DNA of 64,000 bases, from NCBI RefSeq assembly GCF_023278565.1, contig NC_064677.1, positions 6,572,001 through 6,636,000 on the forward strand, given 5' to 3'. Positions within the stretch are counted from its first letter, which is position 1, and every line of letters begins with the position of its first letter. The translations under genes and the position numbers were made by a program. The DNA is from Colletotrichum lupini. Its lineage: Eukaryota; Ascomycota; Sordariomycetes; Glomerellales; Glomerellaceae. The notes under the pieces are model-generated. The model made no database searches, was not told the DNA's origin, and saw only the letters and a list, made by a program, of their open reading frames with translations. This document shows, in pieces, positions 25,687-37,626 of the stretch.

Positions 25687-28098
25687 TCAATGACGTGCGT
25701 CAGGGGCATCTGGAATGATCACATCGGCATCGTCAGATGCTCCCGCAGGTGTGACATCGGTGCTCAGGTCAGGGATTTCTATATCGAATTGCGGCGCAAC
25801 GCCGAATTGCTTCGCTTCCTCGTCGTAAGTCAACCACTTGCCCGATGTTGCCAGTCGGCAACCCAGCCAAAGACAGCGTTGTGAGCGCTCTTCCATCATG
25901 GACGCAACCTCAAAATATTTTTCATCGTCATCCACCTTTGTAGCAGTAAACCAATCGCTAGGATAGTACTTATCAACCCAAAGAAGGCCCCGCTGTGCGA
26001 AGTCGTCCGGCAAGGGACGAGGGTCGCCCTTGTCTGGCCGGGGGAAGTTCTCTGACTCAATGATGTTGATGGTTTCAGTAGGCATGTCCGTGGGCATGAT
26101 AGTGTTGAGGAGCAAAGCAATAAGCTTCCAAGGCATCTTCTCTTCTACCAGTCCTATCGCTGCAGGAAACTGTGACAAGTGGAGGAGAAGCGAGAGAGTG
26201 ACATGTAGGTAGGGTCGGATATTCTCGTCGCCGAATCGTCGCAACACAACGTTATGAGTGCGAGCTGTAAAATCCAGGGCGTCCAGGAACTTCTGTGTTG
26301 GAGCAGCTACAATCTCAGCCTCTTCCATTGGGATGTCTGCATCGTCGGTACGGCCAGATTTGATGGCTCTTATGATGGGATTGCTCTCGCTACCATATTC
26401 GAGAAGGGAGCAGCCCAACGCGATGGAAATGTAGTATGCGCTATCCAGCCAGCGACGGGTGTGACGTGCGATGTGATTGTCCAGGCTGTCGATGAACTCG
26501 TTGATAGACGATGAGAGTTGATCGGTGTTCTTACCCGAAAAGAGAATTGCATGAGCGCGCACAAAGGCTGCGTCAATCTCCTGCAGCCTGGTCTGTGTGC
26601 CATTGAGATGCGGGTCGAACAATGTCATAATTGATTCGCGAGCAGACAGGAAAGGAACTGGTACGCAGAGAGACTTGGTGTAATAGAAAAGCTGCTGTAG
26701 AGCATTGGGACGAGCCAGAATTGCGAGGTGGTGGTAAAGGCGACCCGTTTGAGGAGCTTTATCGCTAGCCTTTGAGTACCAGTGTCGAGAGACTGAAGTC
26801 CACACTTCTCTATCCTTAAGATCATCATCCTCAATGGCCATGCTGTAATGAAGAGTCAATATGTGCGTAGAAGGAAGATTGGTTACAATGTTTGTCTTGA
26901 ATTTACTGACCGATAGCGGCCCAAGTCGCCGAGGCACTCAATCCAAGTGTCTTCGAAGGTAGGAACAGTCTCGTACAACAGAGCCATCATAGAGTATGCC
27001 AAATAAATGAACGTGAGCATGTGTTCGAGCGAGGCGGGCAGACGATGACGCAAAAGCTCCAAGAATGAATGAATGCCATGGCGCCACATGCGGGCCGGCA
27101 TCGCGTACTTACTCGCAAGCCGACGTAATGCCGGACTTGCAGATGGATGCTGCGACGCAAGGAAGAAATCATGGTGCTCATGTAGCAGAGTTCGGTGCAA
27201 AGCAATCAATGCCTGCCACTGCTCATTATTGAGCTTGGGATTGGTCTCGTTATTTGAACTTTGAGCGTTGTCGACCTCGATACACTTCGATTCGACCATG
27301 ACGAGCCCAGCGTAAATTCCCTTTACCTCAGCAACGAGTTGTTCTTGGCTGATAGGGCGCGTCTCTGGTTGTTTGATCAACACCTCAGTGTTATCAAAAT
27401 CGGAGGAACGCGGGTGTTCGAACGACCGATTGGAAGCTGCTCGAGGGAGATCTGAACCATTCTGGTCCTTGGATCGCCCGGCATCGGTCCGTCGAGGCGT
27501 CGATGCCCCCTCCTCAGGAGTCCACAATCTACCCGCCTTGTGTGCCGGATCTCTTTGGAAGTCGCTATCTTCAGTATGGCTGGCACCAGACGCCTGCGGT
27601 TGCTGACGGGCGCGACTGCGCTTTGGATGCGAAGACCTATGATCATCGTCCTTCCTCTTATTTTTTTCCGAAGATGGGCTAGTTGCACCTTGCCTATCGT
27701 GTCCGGCAACGGACGACTGTGTGCTCGGGTCGGCATTGTCTATAGGTGGTTGTTTTGAAGTTATTGGATGAAGAGGGCTAGATGGCAGATTCGCCGTCGG
27801 CAGTGTTCGCTGGCGGTCACGGATCCTACGCAAGTATAAGTCAGCATTGGAAAATGCGTTTCCGCGACTGAAACCATTACTGTAACCAGGTCTTTTCTAT
27901 TAAATCGGTTTGGTTGTTGTCGTGGGTGCTATGGCCGCACTTCTGGAAGTGACGCTCCACGTCGACTTTCTCGGAGCTCCCAGGAAACGTATAATCGGTA
28001 CAATAGGCGCATTTTCGCAAGCTAGAGTCGTTGGCTCGCCTATAATTCGTGAGTCGCTTCGACAGGTCGAGACCAGCACCGCGAGGTTTCTCCGTCAT
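25687..28098 (-). CDS. EST1/SMG7-like protein with N-terminal C2HC zinc-finger-like motif
   Basis: Three exons, 28098-27881, 27825-26911 and 26842-25687, joined by introns of 55 bp (GTAATG..GTAG, branch CTGAC) and 68 bp (GTCAGT..ACAG). They encode 762 aa. Both junctions keep frame and rebuild conserved sequence (LGDLGRYR-MAIEDDD). Residues 30-54 hold C-x2-C-x16-H-x3-C, which looks like a zinc finger. Residues of about 80-222 are polar and probably disordered, with a basic nuclear-signal-like run near 128-148. From about 226 the helical EST1/SMG5-7 region begins, with the family blocks RMWRHGIHSFLELLR, DREVW and TGRLYHHLAILARP. Family knowledge: these proteins have a 14-3-3-like/TPR fold and serve telomerase recruitment or nonsense-mediated decay; fungal paralogues are mostly uncharacterised. 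The start ATG is the first in-frame one just before the zinc finger. It is the only supported gene in an island between copia copies. Confidence 0.85.
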
Positions 28099-28830
28099 AT
28101 TCAGCGTACTCGTGATGTTTATGCATAGAAACCGTGGCAGGCCAGATGGACGGTGCGTCAAAGCTCCGGGGTAAAGTAATTCCTGACGGCTGTTGAGCCA
28201 CCGAGATTGGAAGAACGAGAATCTATCAACACATGAAATTGGCACGAACTCGATTCATATCGATTAAGATGCGAACTGATCCGCCAGCCGCCAGGTCATT
28301 TCGAGAGCTGCTCAATTCCTTTCAGCCATTTAGCACTCCGGCTGGCGAGCCATCTTTAGGAGGCAGCAGTGAGGCGGGGGTGCAGGCTGGCTACCTATCC
28401 GCATTGATATTTTCCCACCCACCTTTAGCCACCCACACCTTTCACACCCCCTCCCTTGACTTCCTGCCAAAGTAGACTCCTAGGTACGTACCATGTGCAT
28501 AGGCCCCACTGCTGGTCGCCTTGTTGGGGCTCAAAATGGGACGCGAACCACCAGTCTCCCGTCGCCTCAAGTCCACTGGGGGTTTTCGTCTGCCCCAGAT
28601 CTGAGAGAAACCCAGCCTGCTCCAGGTTCCAGCTGGCCCGCCCTGCATGTATAACATTCTCCCTTCCACTCACACATCGTAAGGTAAGCCTCGTCCTCTC
28701 CCATCCAGACAGACCATGTCTCTGTAGACGAACACAAGGACACCGGTCGCCTCTCTGCACTTTCATATCAGGCGAGGTCATGGAAACGGGAATTCGTAAA
28801 TGTTCACGGGTCTAGCCGCTGCTGACCGGT

Positions 28831-28860
28831 GTTGATGTTGTTGATGTTGTTGTTGTTGTT
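28831..28860. repeat. GTT/GAT trinucleotide microsatellite
   Basis: Thirty bases made of GTT units with two GAT interruptions. No coding context is evident. Confidence 0.85.
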
Positions 28861-29461
28861 ATCTGCAAGGATGACATGAACAGCTATGTGCGAAAAGAGG
28901 TGTCCATCATTGCGTCCAGCGCTCGCTGGGCGGTCATGTGCCGTTATATTAGCGTGGACAACCACACAGGATGGGGGCCAAATCTGACCCGACCAAAGTG
29001 TACATGTCCCGTCGAGTCGTTTCCAAAAGATGACTTCCGTCAATCACGTTTCGTAGCATTTGTCCCCACTTGGGCCATGCTGGCCATACCAATAAATGTA
29101 CGCAGCTAATCTTCATAAATGAGTCTGTGCCAGCCCAGCTGTCGAACTCGGCCGACTACCTTGTACCGGGAATTGTCACCAGAGTACGGAGTATCGGGCT
29201 CTCTGCTGACCAAAATCTCAACCATTAGTGCCACCCAATAGGTAAACGACCGCGCTGTTTCCATTTTTCTACATCTTTCCTTTAACAACTAAGACTTCAC
29301 GTGTGTGATTCTGCGTGAGGCTCGCAGGCATACGGAGTATGCTTCTGTCCTAAACTCACAGCCAACACTGAGCCTTGGGTGTCGGTGTTTCGTTTCGCAC
29401 TTAAGCCAAATTTTGTTTTCTGCTCTATCAAGTTTCAGTGCTCACTCACTCCGAAGCGTCT

Positions 29462-29500
29462 CATTGGCTCTGATCATTGGCTCAGCTCATTGGCTCAGGT
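29462..29500. repeat. 13-bp tandem repeat, three copies, each with an inverted CCAAT box
   Basis: CATTGGCTCTGAT, CATTGGCTCAGCT and CATTGGCTCAGGT follow one another without a gap. Each carries ATTGG, the reverse of CCAAT, which is bound by the fungal CBC/HAP complex (family knowledge). A CACGTG lies about 30 bases further on. No gene was identified next to it, so a promoter role is only possible. Confidence 0.7.
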
Positions 29501-30828
29501 GGCACAGTGCTGAACCATGAATCAAGTGCCACGTGAGTATTGTTGCTCCAAGGAAGCATCTTGAACATCTCGACTTCCACGGAGATGCATTTGTTGAGAA
29601 GTTCCAACAGTCGAGGATTGCCATGGCAAACTGATTACTTCCGATCACGGAATGCTTCTGTCTTGATCTTGCTCTGACAAATGTTCTCATCACCCAAGGT
29701 CATGTGGCGACCAATCTCAGGTAACCAACGCCACCTGGTAGAACACAGCCACACCATCGTATGCCGGCACCTCCGTAAATTGCTGTAAAGCAATGCAACA
29801 CTTACGAAGCGAAGAGTGAACATCCCCGATGTCGTACTTTCCACCACTTAACGAAACTTCTGCGGTCTCTCAATGGATTTGAGCACAACCCGGTGCCTGT
29901 GATGGTCTGCGAGATGGATTGATTTGGCGGAGAGGAAGGTCCTAGTGGCCAATATTATACAGTAGCACGTGGGTGGTTGCGCATGATGTGGAAGCCTTCT
30001 TCACAAGAAATACCCTCTCACGAGTCCCAGCTGAAAGCTAATAAACTTACAGAGATCGTATACGTAAGGAGGCGACTCTCAAAAACCGATGGGGCGGATG
30101 CGAGGCTGGCTGAGCCGCTGAGCCGCTGACACGATAACCGATACTCGTATGTCGACCCACAACAACGGTGTTGACGCTCCATACCAACGCATATTTTTAT
30201 TCGGGCCTTCTGAGCGCAACGAAAGCTGGCCATTTTCTCACAGACCCGTGGAACTCCATTGAACCAGGCGTCCGGAGACAAAAGCCATGTGCAACTCTGC
30301 GCTGAGGTTGGATATCATCAGAATCATGACTGTCTTAGTTCTAGTTGCCTTCAATTGTTTCGAAGCTTCTAGAGCGAATTGACACCGATCTTTCGGAGTA
30401 AAGCGTCATGTGGCTTGTGATTATTGCCATACGCTGCGTCTGCCTATGCTGCCTACAGTCAGCTCTTCTGGAGCTCTCAAGAGCCAGGGGTGAGTAACAG
30501 GGCATCTATTCGACGACAGGAAAATTTCCAGGCAACCAACGAGAGAATGAATCATCACAATCCATCCAAATCCTTCACGGATAGGGTGAGATGATGTGGT
30601 CAGCTGCATCCATGACTCTTGGAGTTTTGAGCCCGACAGGAATGATTGGCGAGTTGCACGAGGCTAAACTTTAACCCCTGGATCATGAAAGAGGCTGCTC
30701 TTCACTGGCTACTTCTTGTTTACATCACTGAATGTAAGTAGGCTCAATAATCAGCATAAGGGGCTGCAGAGTACCTTTTTAATCCCGGTTCTTTGCATAC
30801 AACGGCCTGAGGCTCTTTTTAATGTTTC

Positions 30829-31030
30829 TGTTGGTATCCCTATTATAGGGTAGTTAGTTCGAACCGTAGTTGACGAAGAGATCAATTGAACTATCTAGAT
30901 ATCTGCGTAGGTATAAAAAGGAGGTTCTAACCGTAGGTTAGGCTAGCTACGATAATTATAAATAGGGCCCCTAATTAGCCCCTACGTAGTTAGTTATATA
31001 CCGCAGTCGAATTAGATTTCTAATTTAATA
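30829..31030 (-). repeat. LTR of copia copy 4 (3' LTR in coding sense)
   Basis: 202 bp. The outer end keeps TGTTGG, TTGACG and GATCAATTGAAC, where the inner copy of the partner LTR has TATTAG, TTAATA and GATTAATTAAAC. Its inner end is decayed. Confidence 0.92.
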
Positions 31031-34000
31031 CTAACTTTCTCTTTTTTTTATTAATTTAATCGCTGCGGTTAGAGGTATAATTCGACCTCGGGCCCGTTTA
31101 CTAAGTCGTCTCCTTTTCTCCCTTTTTTCTATTTTTTTTATATAACCTATCCCTCTATTCGTATAGTGACTTTTTTACTACTTACGAATTACTCTAATCC
31201 CTTATTTAGTACTACTTTTATAAAAGCGTCTGCGAGGTTATTTTTACTATTAATCTAACGGATCTTAAGTATCTTACGCCTTTTATATAATTACCTAAGG
31301 GCTATAATATCGATTATAAGCCTCTTTTCTTTTATCGTTCCTAATTTAATAAAGCATTCGTATAGCGAGTAAGAATCGGTATAAATAACTATTAAAATAA
31401 GTAAAAAGCTAATTTAATTAGTAATCTTCCTTAGCGTTATTAAAATCGCGTAAGAGAAGTTAACGCTATTAACTATACTATAAACCTCTAACGCTAGTAT
31501 ACTTCTCGTTACCTACTTATTTTTAGTTAACGAGTAGTAGATTATATTACCGTATATAGTAAATTCGCTCTCGCCTATACTCTCGTTAACTAAGATAATA
31601 ATATACCCTAATTATAAAGTAAGGTCGTTATTATTTATAAATAACCTATTAATAAAGACGTAGAGCTTACTAATTATAAGGTCGATTAGGTAATAAATAA
31701 GACCTCGATCGAGATTCGTCTATTACTACTTAAGCCGCTTATTAAGTACCTTAACGTCTCGTTTAGTTAGATCTATAGCCTGCGCTACCCTAGCGTAATT
31801 AAAAGTTACTTTAGGCTAATAAATACTCGTAATATATACCCCTCGCGCAAGCTTAGCCTTATACCGCTTCTTAATATTAATTATATTTAAGTTAACGAGG
31901 TTAATCTTCTCGCCCTACCCCTTTTATTAAAAAACGACGGTTTCCCTTTTAATTATAAGAATCCCGCTATTAAATACTAGGGGGGTATTTATTATAAGGA
32001 CCCCTTTTAGCTTCGCTACAAAGCCCGCTTTTTAAAGCTCCTTATCCTCTTTTTTTATAAAGTTAATATCGAATAGGCCTAATATATCGTCGGTCTATAT
32101 TCTAATAATCCCAAATTAGTTACCTTCGTACTCCGTAACTAATAAGCACGGGTCGTACGTAGAGGTAACTATTAATAATTAATTAATATAAAAATCGTAG
32201 TAAGTAGCCTACTAATAGGTGCCCGATTCTGCGAGCCCATATAGTAGCTTAAGCACTTTAATAATCGTACTTTCTAAGTACTTACTAGCTATTTTCTTCA
32301 GTAAATAGGCTAGGATTTTCCTTATAAGCCCTGTGGCTGATTAGGTATATACCTAGGTAATATCACGGCTCTAAATCTCGTATCCTTTCTTCCGTAGCGA
32401 TGCTATTAATACCATTATTAATCATTAGCTATAGCGCTATATAGTAAGTAATTATATAAGTAGCGTCGCCTTTTTAACATCGCCGTACCCCTAAATTACG
32501 TATCTAGACTTCTCGTATAGTTAGGGTGTTCCTTTTCTTTTAATTTTACGAACTATTCATAATTTAAATATGCAGAGGTTTATATACTTTTCTAAATCGT
32601 AGAGGATAAATTAATAGACCCCTTAATTGCGCAGAGTATTTACTTTAATAAGATCTAATCCCTTATACGGCTTTTTAGTAGTTATAATTACGCCTTCCTT
32701 ACGTAGTTTAATTACTAACTCAAAATTAGCTTTCTCTTTTACTATATAAAAAGTATTAATTACTTCGTCGCTAGTAATAAATTACCGCGTTAGTACTTGC
32801 TATCGTAGTCTCCCGCAACGTATTAGTGCCCTTTTAGTAATTTCCTCTTCCTTATCGTTTATTAGTACTACTACAACGATTTCGTTAAGGATAATTTCCT
32901 ATACCTTTACTACGGGTTATATAGCTTCCCCTAGCTCTTCTTCTTTTTATAAGCTAGAAATTACCTTAATAAGATTTATATAATATAGTCTAACTACCGT
33001 AATTAATACCTCGAGTGGCTAGTCGCGATCTCTCGTGACTATATAAAAACGCTCGTTAATAAAAATTAATTTATATAGCCTAGCCTATTATTAAGTAATT
33101 TTGCGCCATACTCGTATATCCGAATTTAGGGGCATATCTAAATTAACCCCTATATTAGGCCTATTGCGCATAGTAATTACCTTATTAACTTACCTTTTTA
33201 TACTTACCTCGCGCAATGCCCGCATTACTTTTTTAACTACTTAAGCTCGCTAGCTTACGTTTAGTAACGGTAGCGAGGCTAAGGTCGTTCTTAGATATAC
33301 TCTAAATACTAAAAGCGTCGGTATAAGCCCGTTAGGCCCTATAGTATCGTTATAGTATTTAAGTACTATCTAGAAGCATTCGTCATTATTAAAATCGGGA
33401 TTTTCCTTTTTAATAATTTTAAACGCTCTTTTTAACTACTAATATGCCCTTTCTACCTTTCTAATACTATAATACGCTTCGATAGGCACGACTTTTAACT
33501 ATATACCATAAGCCGTCGCATTTTCCTTAAATTCTACTAACTTAAAACTAATACTAACGTCGGTTCTAATACCATCTAGCGGTCCCTAGTATATATCGAT
33601 CTAGCTTTTTTATAAAGCTACTTATACTATTTTTACTTATAGATCCCGCAGGAATTACCCTACTTAGAATAATATAACCTCGTTAATTATATATAGGACC
33701 GGTCGACTATTTAAGTAAAAAATATCGACGACGATTTCCTAATTAAAGTTAAGCTTATTACGCAATTTAAATTTAAATCTGCGTAGGCTCTACGTATTTA
33801 TTTAGCATTAGTAGCATACTTTCGTTAACTACTCTAGCGCCCCTATTTTAATATTATTATTACCTAAATACTTTAAGAGGTTATATAGCCTCGTAACCGA
33901 CGGGTAGCTAAATCTCCGGTATAGTTATCTAAGCTCACTTTCCGTTAGGTAATTAATTAACTTCGTATCGTTAGTAAGCCTTATAAACGCGTGCCCCTAT

Positions 34001-37000
34001 TATCGTTCGACTATTTCGAAGTATTTATAGCTAGAGATTTTATTTTTTATATTATTAAATATAATACCTAGTCGATCTATATCTTTTAGATATAAGAGAA
34101 ATGGGGTATTAACGGGCAGGATATAGAAAGTTATCGTTCTAAAGTACGTCTCTATTTTTACTATACCTAGGGCGACGATTTCCTTACCTAGGCTAAAGCT
34201 AATCCTCGTAATACCCGCTATTAACGTATTAAGCGTTACTAGTGCGATTTTTTATAGCACCTAGAATTGCCCTTTTCCTCCTATTAACTATTATAATGCC
34301 CTAGTATCTAGGATAATCCTATAGAAATTATCTAGGCCGTACCTTTCGTTTGCGTAAAATACCTATACGAGCTTAGTATTCGAGTAATCTAAATAGTATA
34401 AAAAGGACCCCTCTAGCTACCCCTAGAATTACTTAGCACCCTATCTCTTTTCTTTAAATATTAAAAAAGTGGAATTCTATACTATTAAATTCGTCCTTTT
34501 GCCCACCTCTATATCCGTTATCTAAGGGACCTTCCCTTACTATCCGTAAATAAAAGCCTACTTATTAAGGGCTTCTACTACCTTTTATTTGTTTAGCCTC
34601 GTATATCCTCCCGAGGCTAACGGGGCGAAAAAAGAGTAGTTAATATCGTTAACTTCGTTATAATTTAATTCGTTAGTATAAGGGGTAAGATCTTCCTTAT
34701 CTTCTAAATCTCCTATAGGGTGCGGGTACTTTAGGCTACTAAATTAGCTACTTTCGCTAAGTTCCGTACCCCCGGATCTACCCTCATATATAATAAGGAA
34801 TTAGTTAAATCGATAAGGGCTAGTTTTGCTATCTACTACCCTCAATTTTCTATATTATTTATATAATTTAGCACGCTCTTCCTCGGAGTAGTTACTTAAC
34901 TAATATCTATCCTTTTTATAAATAAAATACTACTTCTTCTGTTACCCTACTCGCGAGTTAAATCTCTACCTATTTAATAAATTTAGGATTCCCTATTAGT
35001 AATTACCGTACCTAGCTTCCTTTCCTTTCCTATTATACGTTCGGTCGACCTAATACTATTAGTAAGGGCTATTATATACCTAGAGGTAGGTTTAGCGCGG
35101 CATTCTTACCTTAATATTAAAGCTAAATCTTAGCCTCGAGTAGAGCGTCTCGTAGTCTTTAGGTACTTAGTATAAAGTTATTTTTACTTTTAAAACGCGC
35201 TAGACTGCGGTATAAAGATATCCGACTTTCCGCTCATTAGTCCCCTTATTTAACTAGGTTTTCACTAGCTTATTAATTCAATTAATAAGCTCTTCGAGGA
35301 TTTCTACTCGCGATTTACCCTCTATTATCCTAGCTATAGATATAAAAAAAATCGCTCGTAGCTTAGATAGGAGCTCTAAGTTCCTATTATAAATCTCGAA
35401 GCGGCTTCAGATTACGTTAATTATATTAAAAAAGTCGTTTCGATTAAAATTACGTACCGCTTCGTAATAATAATTAGAGGCTTTACTTACGAGTACGATA
35501 TTAACTACTAAATAATATTAGTATTCCCTAATTCTAACTTTTTTATAGTAATCGTAAAATATCGTTAGGGTTTCTTATAAAACCTTATACTTCCCCCTAA
35601 AATATAATTTCTCTTTTAAAAAGATCTTTTTAAGGTCTATAAACTACCTCGTATTTACTACTAGATTTTTAGTATTTATATACGATCCCTGCGTCGCTGC
35701 GTACTATTAATAACTTCGGGTAGTCTACCTCCTTTCTTACTAGCCGATTAGTACCGAATTTCGCATTAGTAGCGGCGACGAGCTATAAATCGAAATAGGC
35801 AGAATTATTAATTATCGTACTTCTAGTACTATATTTTACCTCTATATATCCTTTTATAACGATAGATTACCGTTAGTAATTATAAAAAGGAAATCTGGGT
35901 CGTTTACCCTTTTTCTGAATTTATTAAAGCGATTATACGCCCTATCGACTTATACCTAGGTCTATATTATAAATTCCTTTTTTATAATCGTCGCTACTAG
36001 GATTTCGTGAGGTTCTTATAATTATAATTACGCTAGTAGTACCCCTCGCTTATAGAGGAATCTATTAACTACTTTCGCAATTCTTAAGCTTACGCTTACG
36101 AACTATTCGTTTAGTTAATAGCTAAGGTTATTTACGATCTCGTAAAAATAGGGGTTGCCCCTATAGCCCCTTTTTTTTATAAACCTTAGTTAAATAGATT
36201 AATACTACGTTAATTTACTTGCCGTTAGGCTAATCCGCAATTCTATATATTTACGTTCCCTAATAGTCCGGGTTAATATTTACCTACTTATAAGGGATAG
36301 GGATTCTATTTAGGATCGGGTTTTGCCCTCTCTTTCTTTACCCTAACTTGCTAAGGGTCGTGCCCTAGCTTATACTCGTATTAGTAGTTATTAGCGTGTT
36401 TAATTTTAACGGGGATATATCTAATTCGCATACTGGTTATAGTAAATCCGTACTTTTACTACTTAACGAATTTATTAAGGTCTAAGAGATTCCCGCTTCC
36501 TCTCGCTATCTCGCTACTACTCTTATTTTTACCCTCTCTAGCGATTACTATTACCCTTCTAGATCGCTAGCTATTATACTTATTAGGATCCTCCTTTTTG
36601 TTTAGTATAAAAGGGTAGGTTTTAGTAGTTCCTTTTTCTAATAGTAGTAGTAAACGTTTATATTACCGTAAGACGATATAGTAATTAGTCTCGGGATTTT
36701 TACTAATTACCGATTTCCGCTTTTTTATATATTTCTAGCCTCCTAAGCCTCGTGCTCTCCGTAATCTCTAAATCCTCTCCTCCCTCGTTAAACCGTCCCC
36801 TATACTATATTCCTAAGTAATACTCGGGGGGTAGTTAAGGGAGCTACGGGGAGGTCGTCTAGATCGTAGGCTTAAAGTTATACCCGTAAGATCTTAGTAG
36901 TAGTAGACTTTTTTTATATACTATAGATCTCTTAGCTTAATAACTCCTATACGCTTCTTATTACGCTAACTAAGAATATTTATATTTAGAGATCCCTTTT

Positions 37001-37424
37001 TTTAATCGCGCGGTACTTTTTTATACTATACTATCGAGCTCGCCCGTTATACTAATTAACTAGGCGGGTAGTCGCTGCGTAAGTATTTCTTTTTACCGAT
37101 TTAACTAGTTAATTTCTAATCGCAAGCTAGCCGCGGAAAAGTTATTTAGTAAAAAGGCTACTTAAGGTAACGGTAAAAAACTAGTTACTTAAGCGGTTCC
37201 GTTAATTAACGTAGTTTAACGTAGTGGACGTTAACTTCTTATAGGTAGTAAAGGGCTACGATTACTTAATTCTATATAGTATTCGAGAATCGCCCCCTTT
37301 TTTATCTACTTCCGTAAGGTTAATTAGTACGAATCTCCTATCCTATATAGTATTAAGAGGTCGTTTTTTTTACGTAGCGAGATACTTTACTAATTTATAA
37401 TAATAGAATTTAATTACTAATTAA

Positions 37425-37626
37425 TATTAGTATCCCTATTATAGGGTAGTTAGTTCGAACCGTAGTTAATAAAGAGATTAATTAAACTATTTAGATATCT
37501 ACGTAGGTATAAAAAGGAGGTTCTAACCGTAGGTTAGGCTAGCTACGATAATCGTAAATAGGGCCCCTAATTGGCCCCTGCGCAGTCGGCTGTATGCCGC
37601 GGTCGAATTAGACTTCTAATCCAATA
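37425..37626 (-). repeat. LTR of copia copy 4 (5' LTR in coding sense)
   Basis: 202 bp. The outer end is nearly intact (CGCAGTCGGCTGTATGCCGC), while its inner start is mutated. Seen in minus sense, a TATA-like CCTTTTTATACC lies mid-LTR, a plausible promoter core. Confidence 0.92.

Larger units (their letters stand above)
28099..30828. other. 2.7-kb island between the EST1-like gene and copia copy 4, no supported gene
   Basis: The first few hundred bases should be the 5' region of the EST1-like gene. The rest holds a GTT-type microsatellite (28831-28860) and a three-copy 13-bp repeat with ATTGG boxes (29462-29500). Open frames are short and overlap on both strands, and no family is recognised. 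The last five bases (GTTTC, 30824-30828) are the left target duplication of copy 4. Confidence 0.6.
30829..37626 (-). mobile_element. RIP-degraded Ty1/copia-type LTR retrotransposon, copy 4
   Basis: A 6,798-bp element with 202-bp LTRs (30829-31030 and 37425-37626) and a perfect 5-bp target duplication, GTTTC, at 30824-30828 and 37627-37631. Coding sense is minus: near 31220-31290 the reverse strand reads as a copia RNase H C-terminus (a NLADAFTK-like block) once RIP transitions are allowed for. A 578-bp gag-side deletion at about 36771 sits exactly at an 8-bp direct repeat, ATTTAGAG, seen twice in copy 5 (46881 and 47459). No frame is open. Confidence 0.93.

Noticed and set aside
30850..30875. 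A tRNA-like GGTTCGAA motif in the LTRs
   Set aside because: There is no cloverleaf or A box at the proper distance; it is an LTR sequence repeated in all copies.
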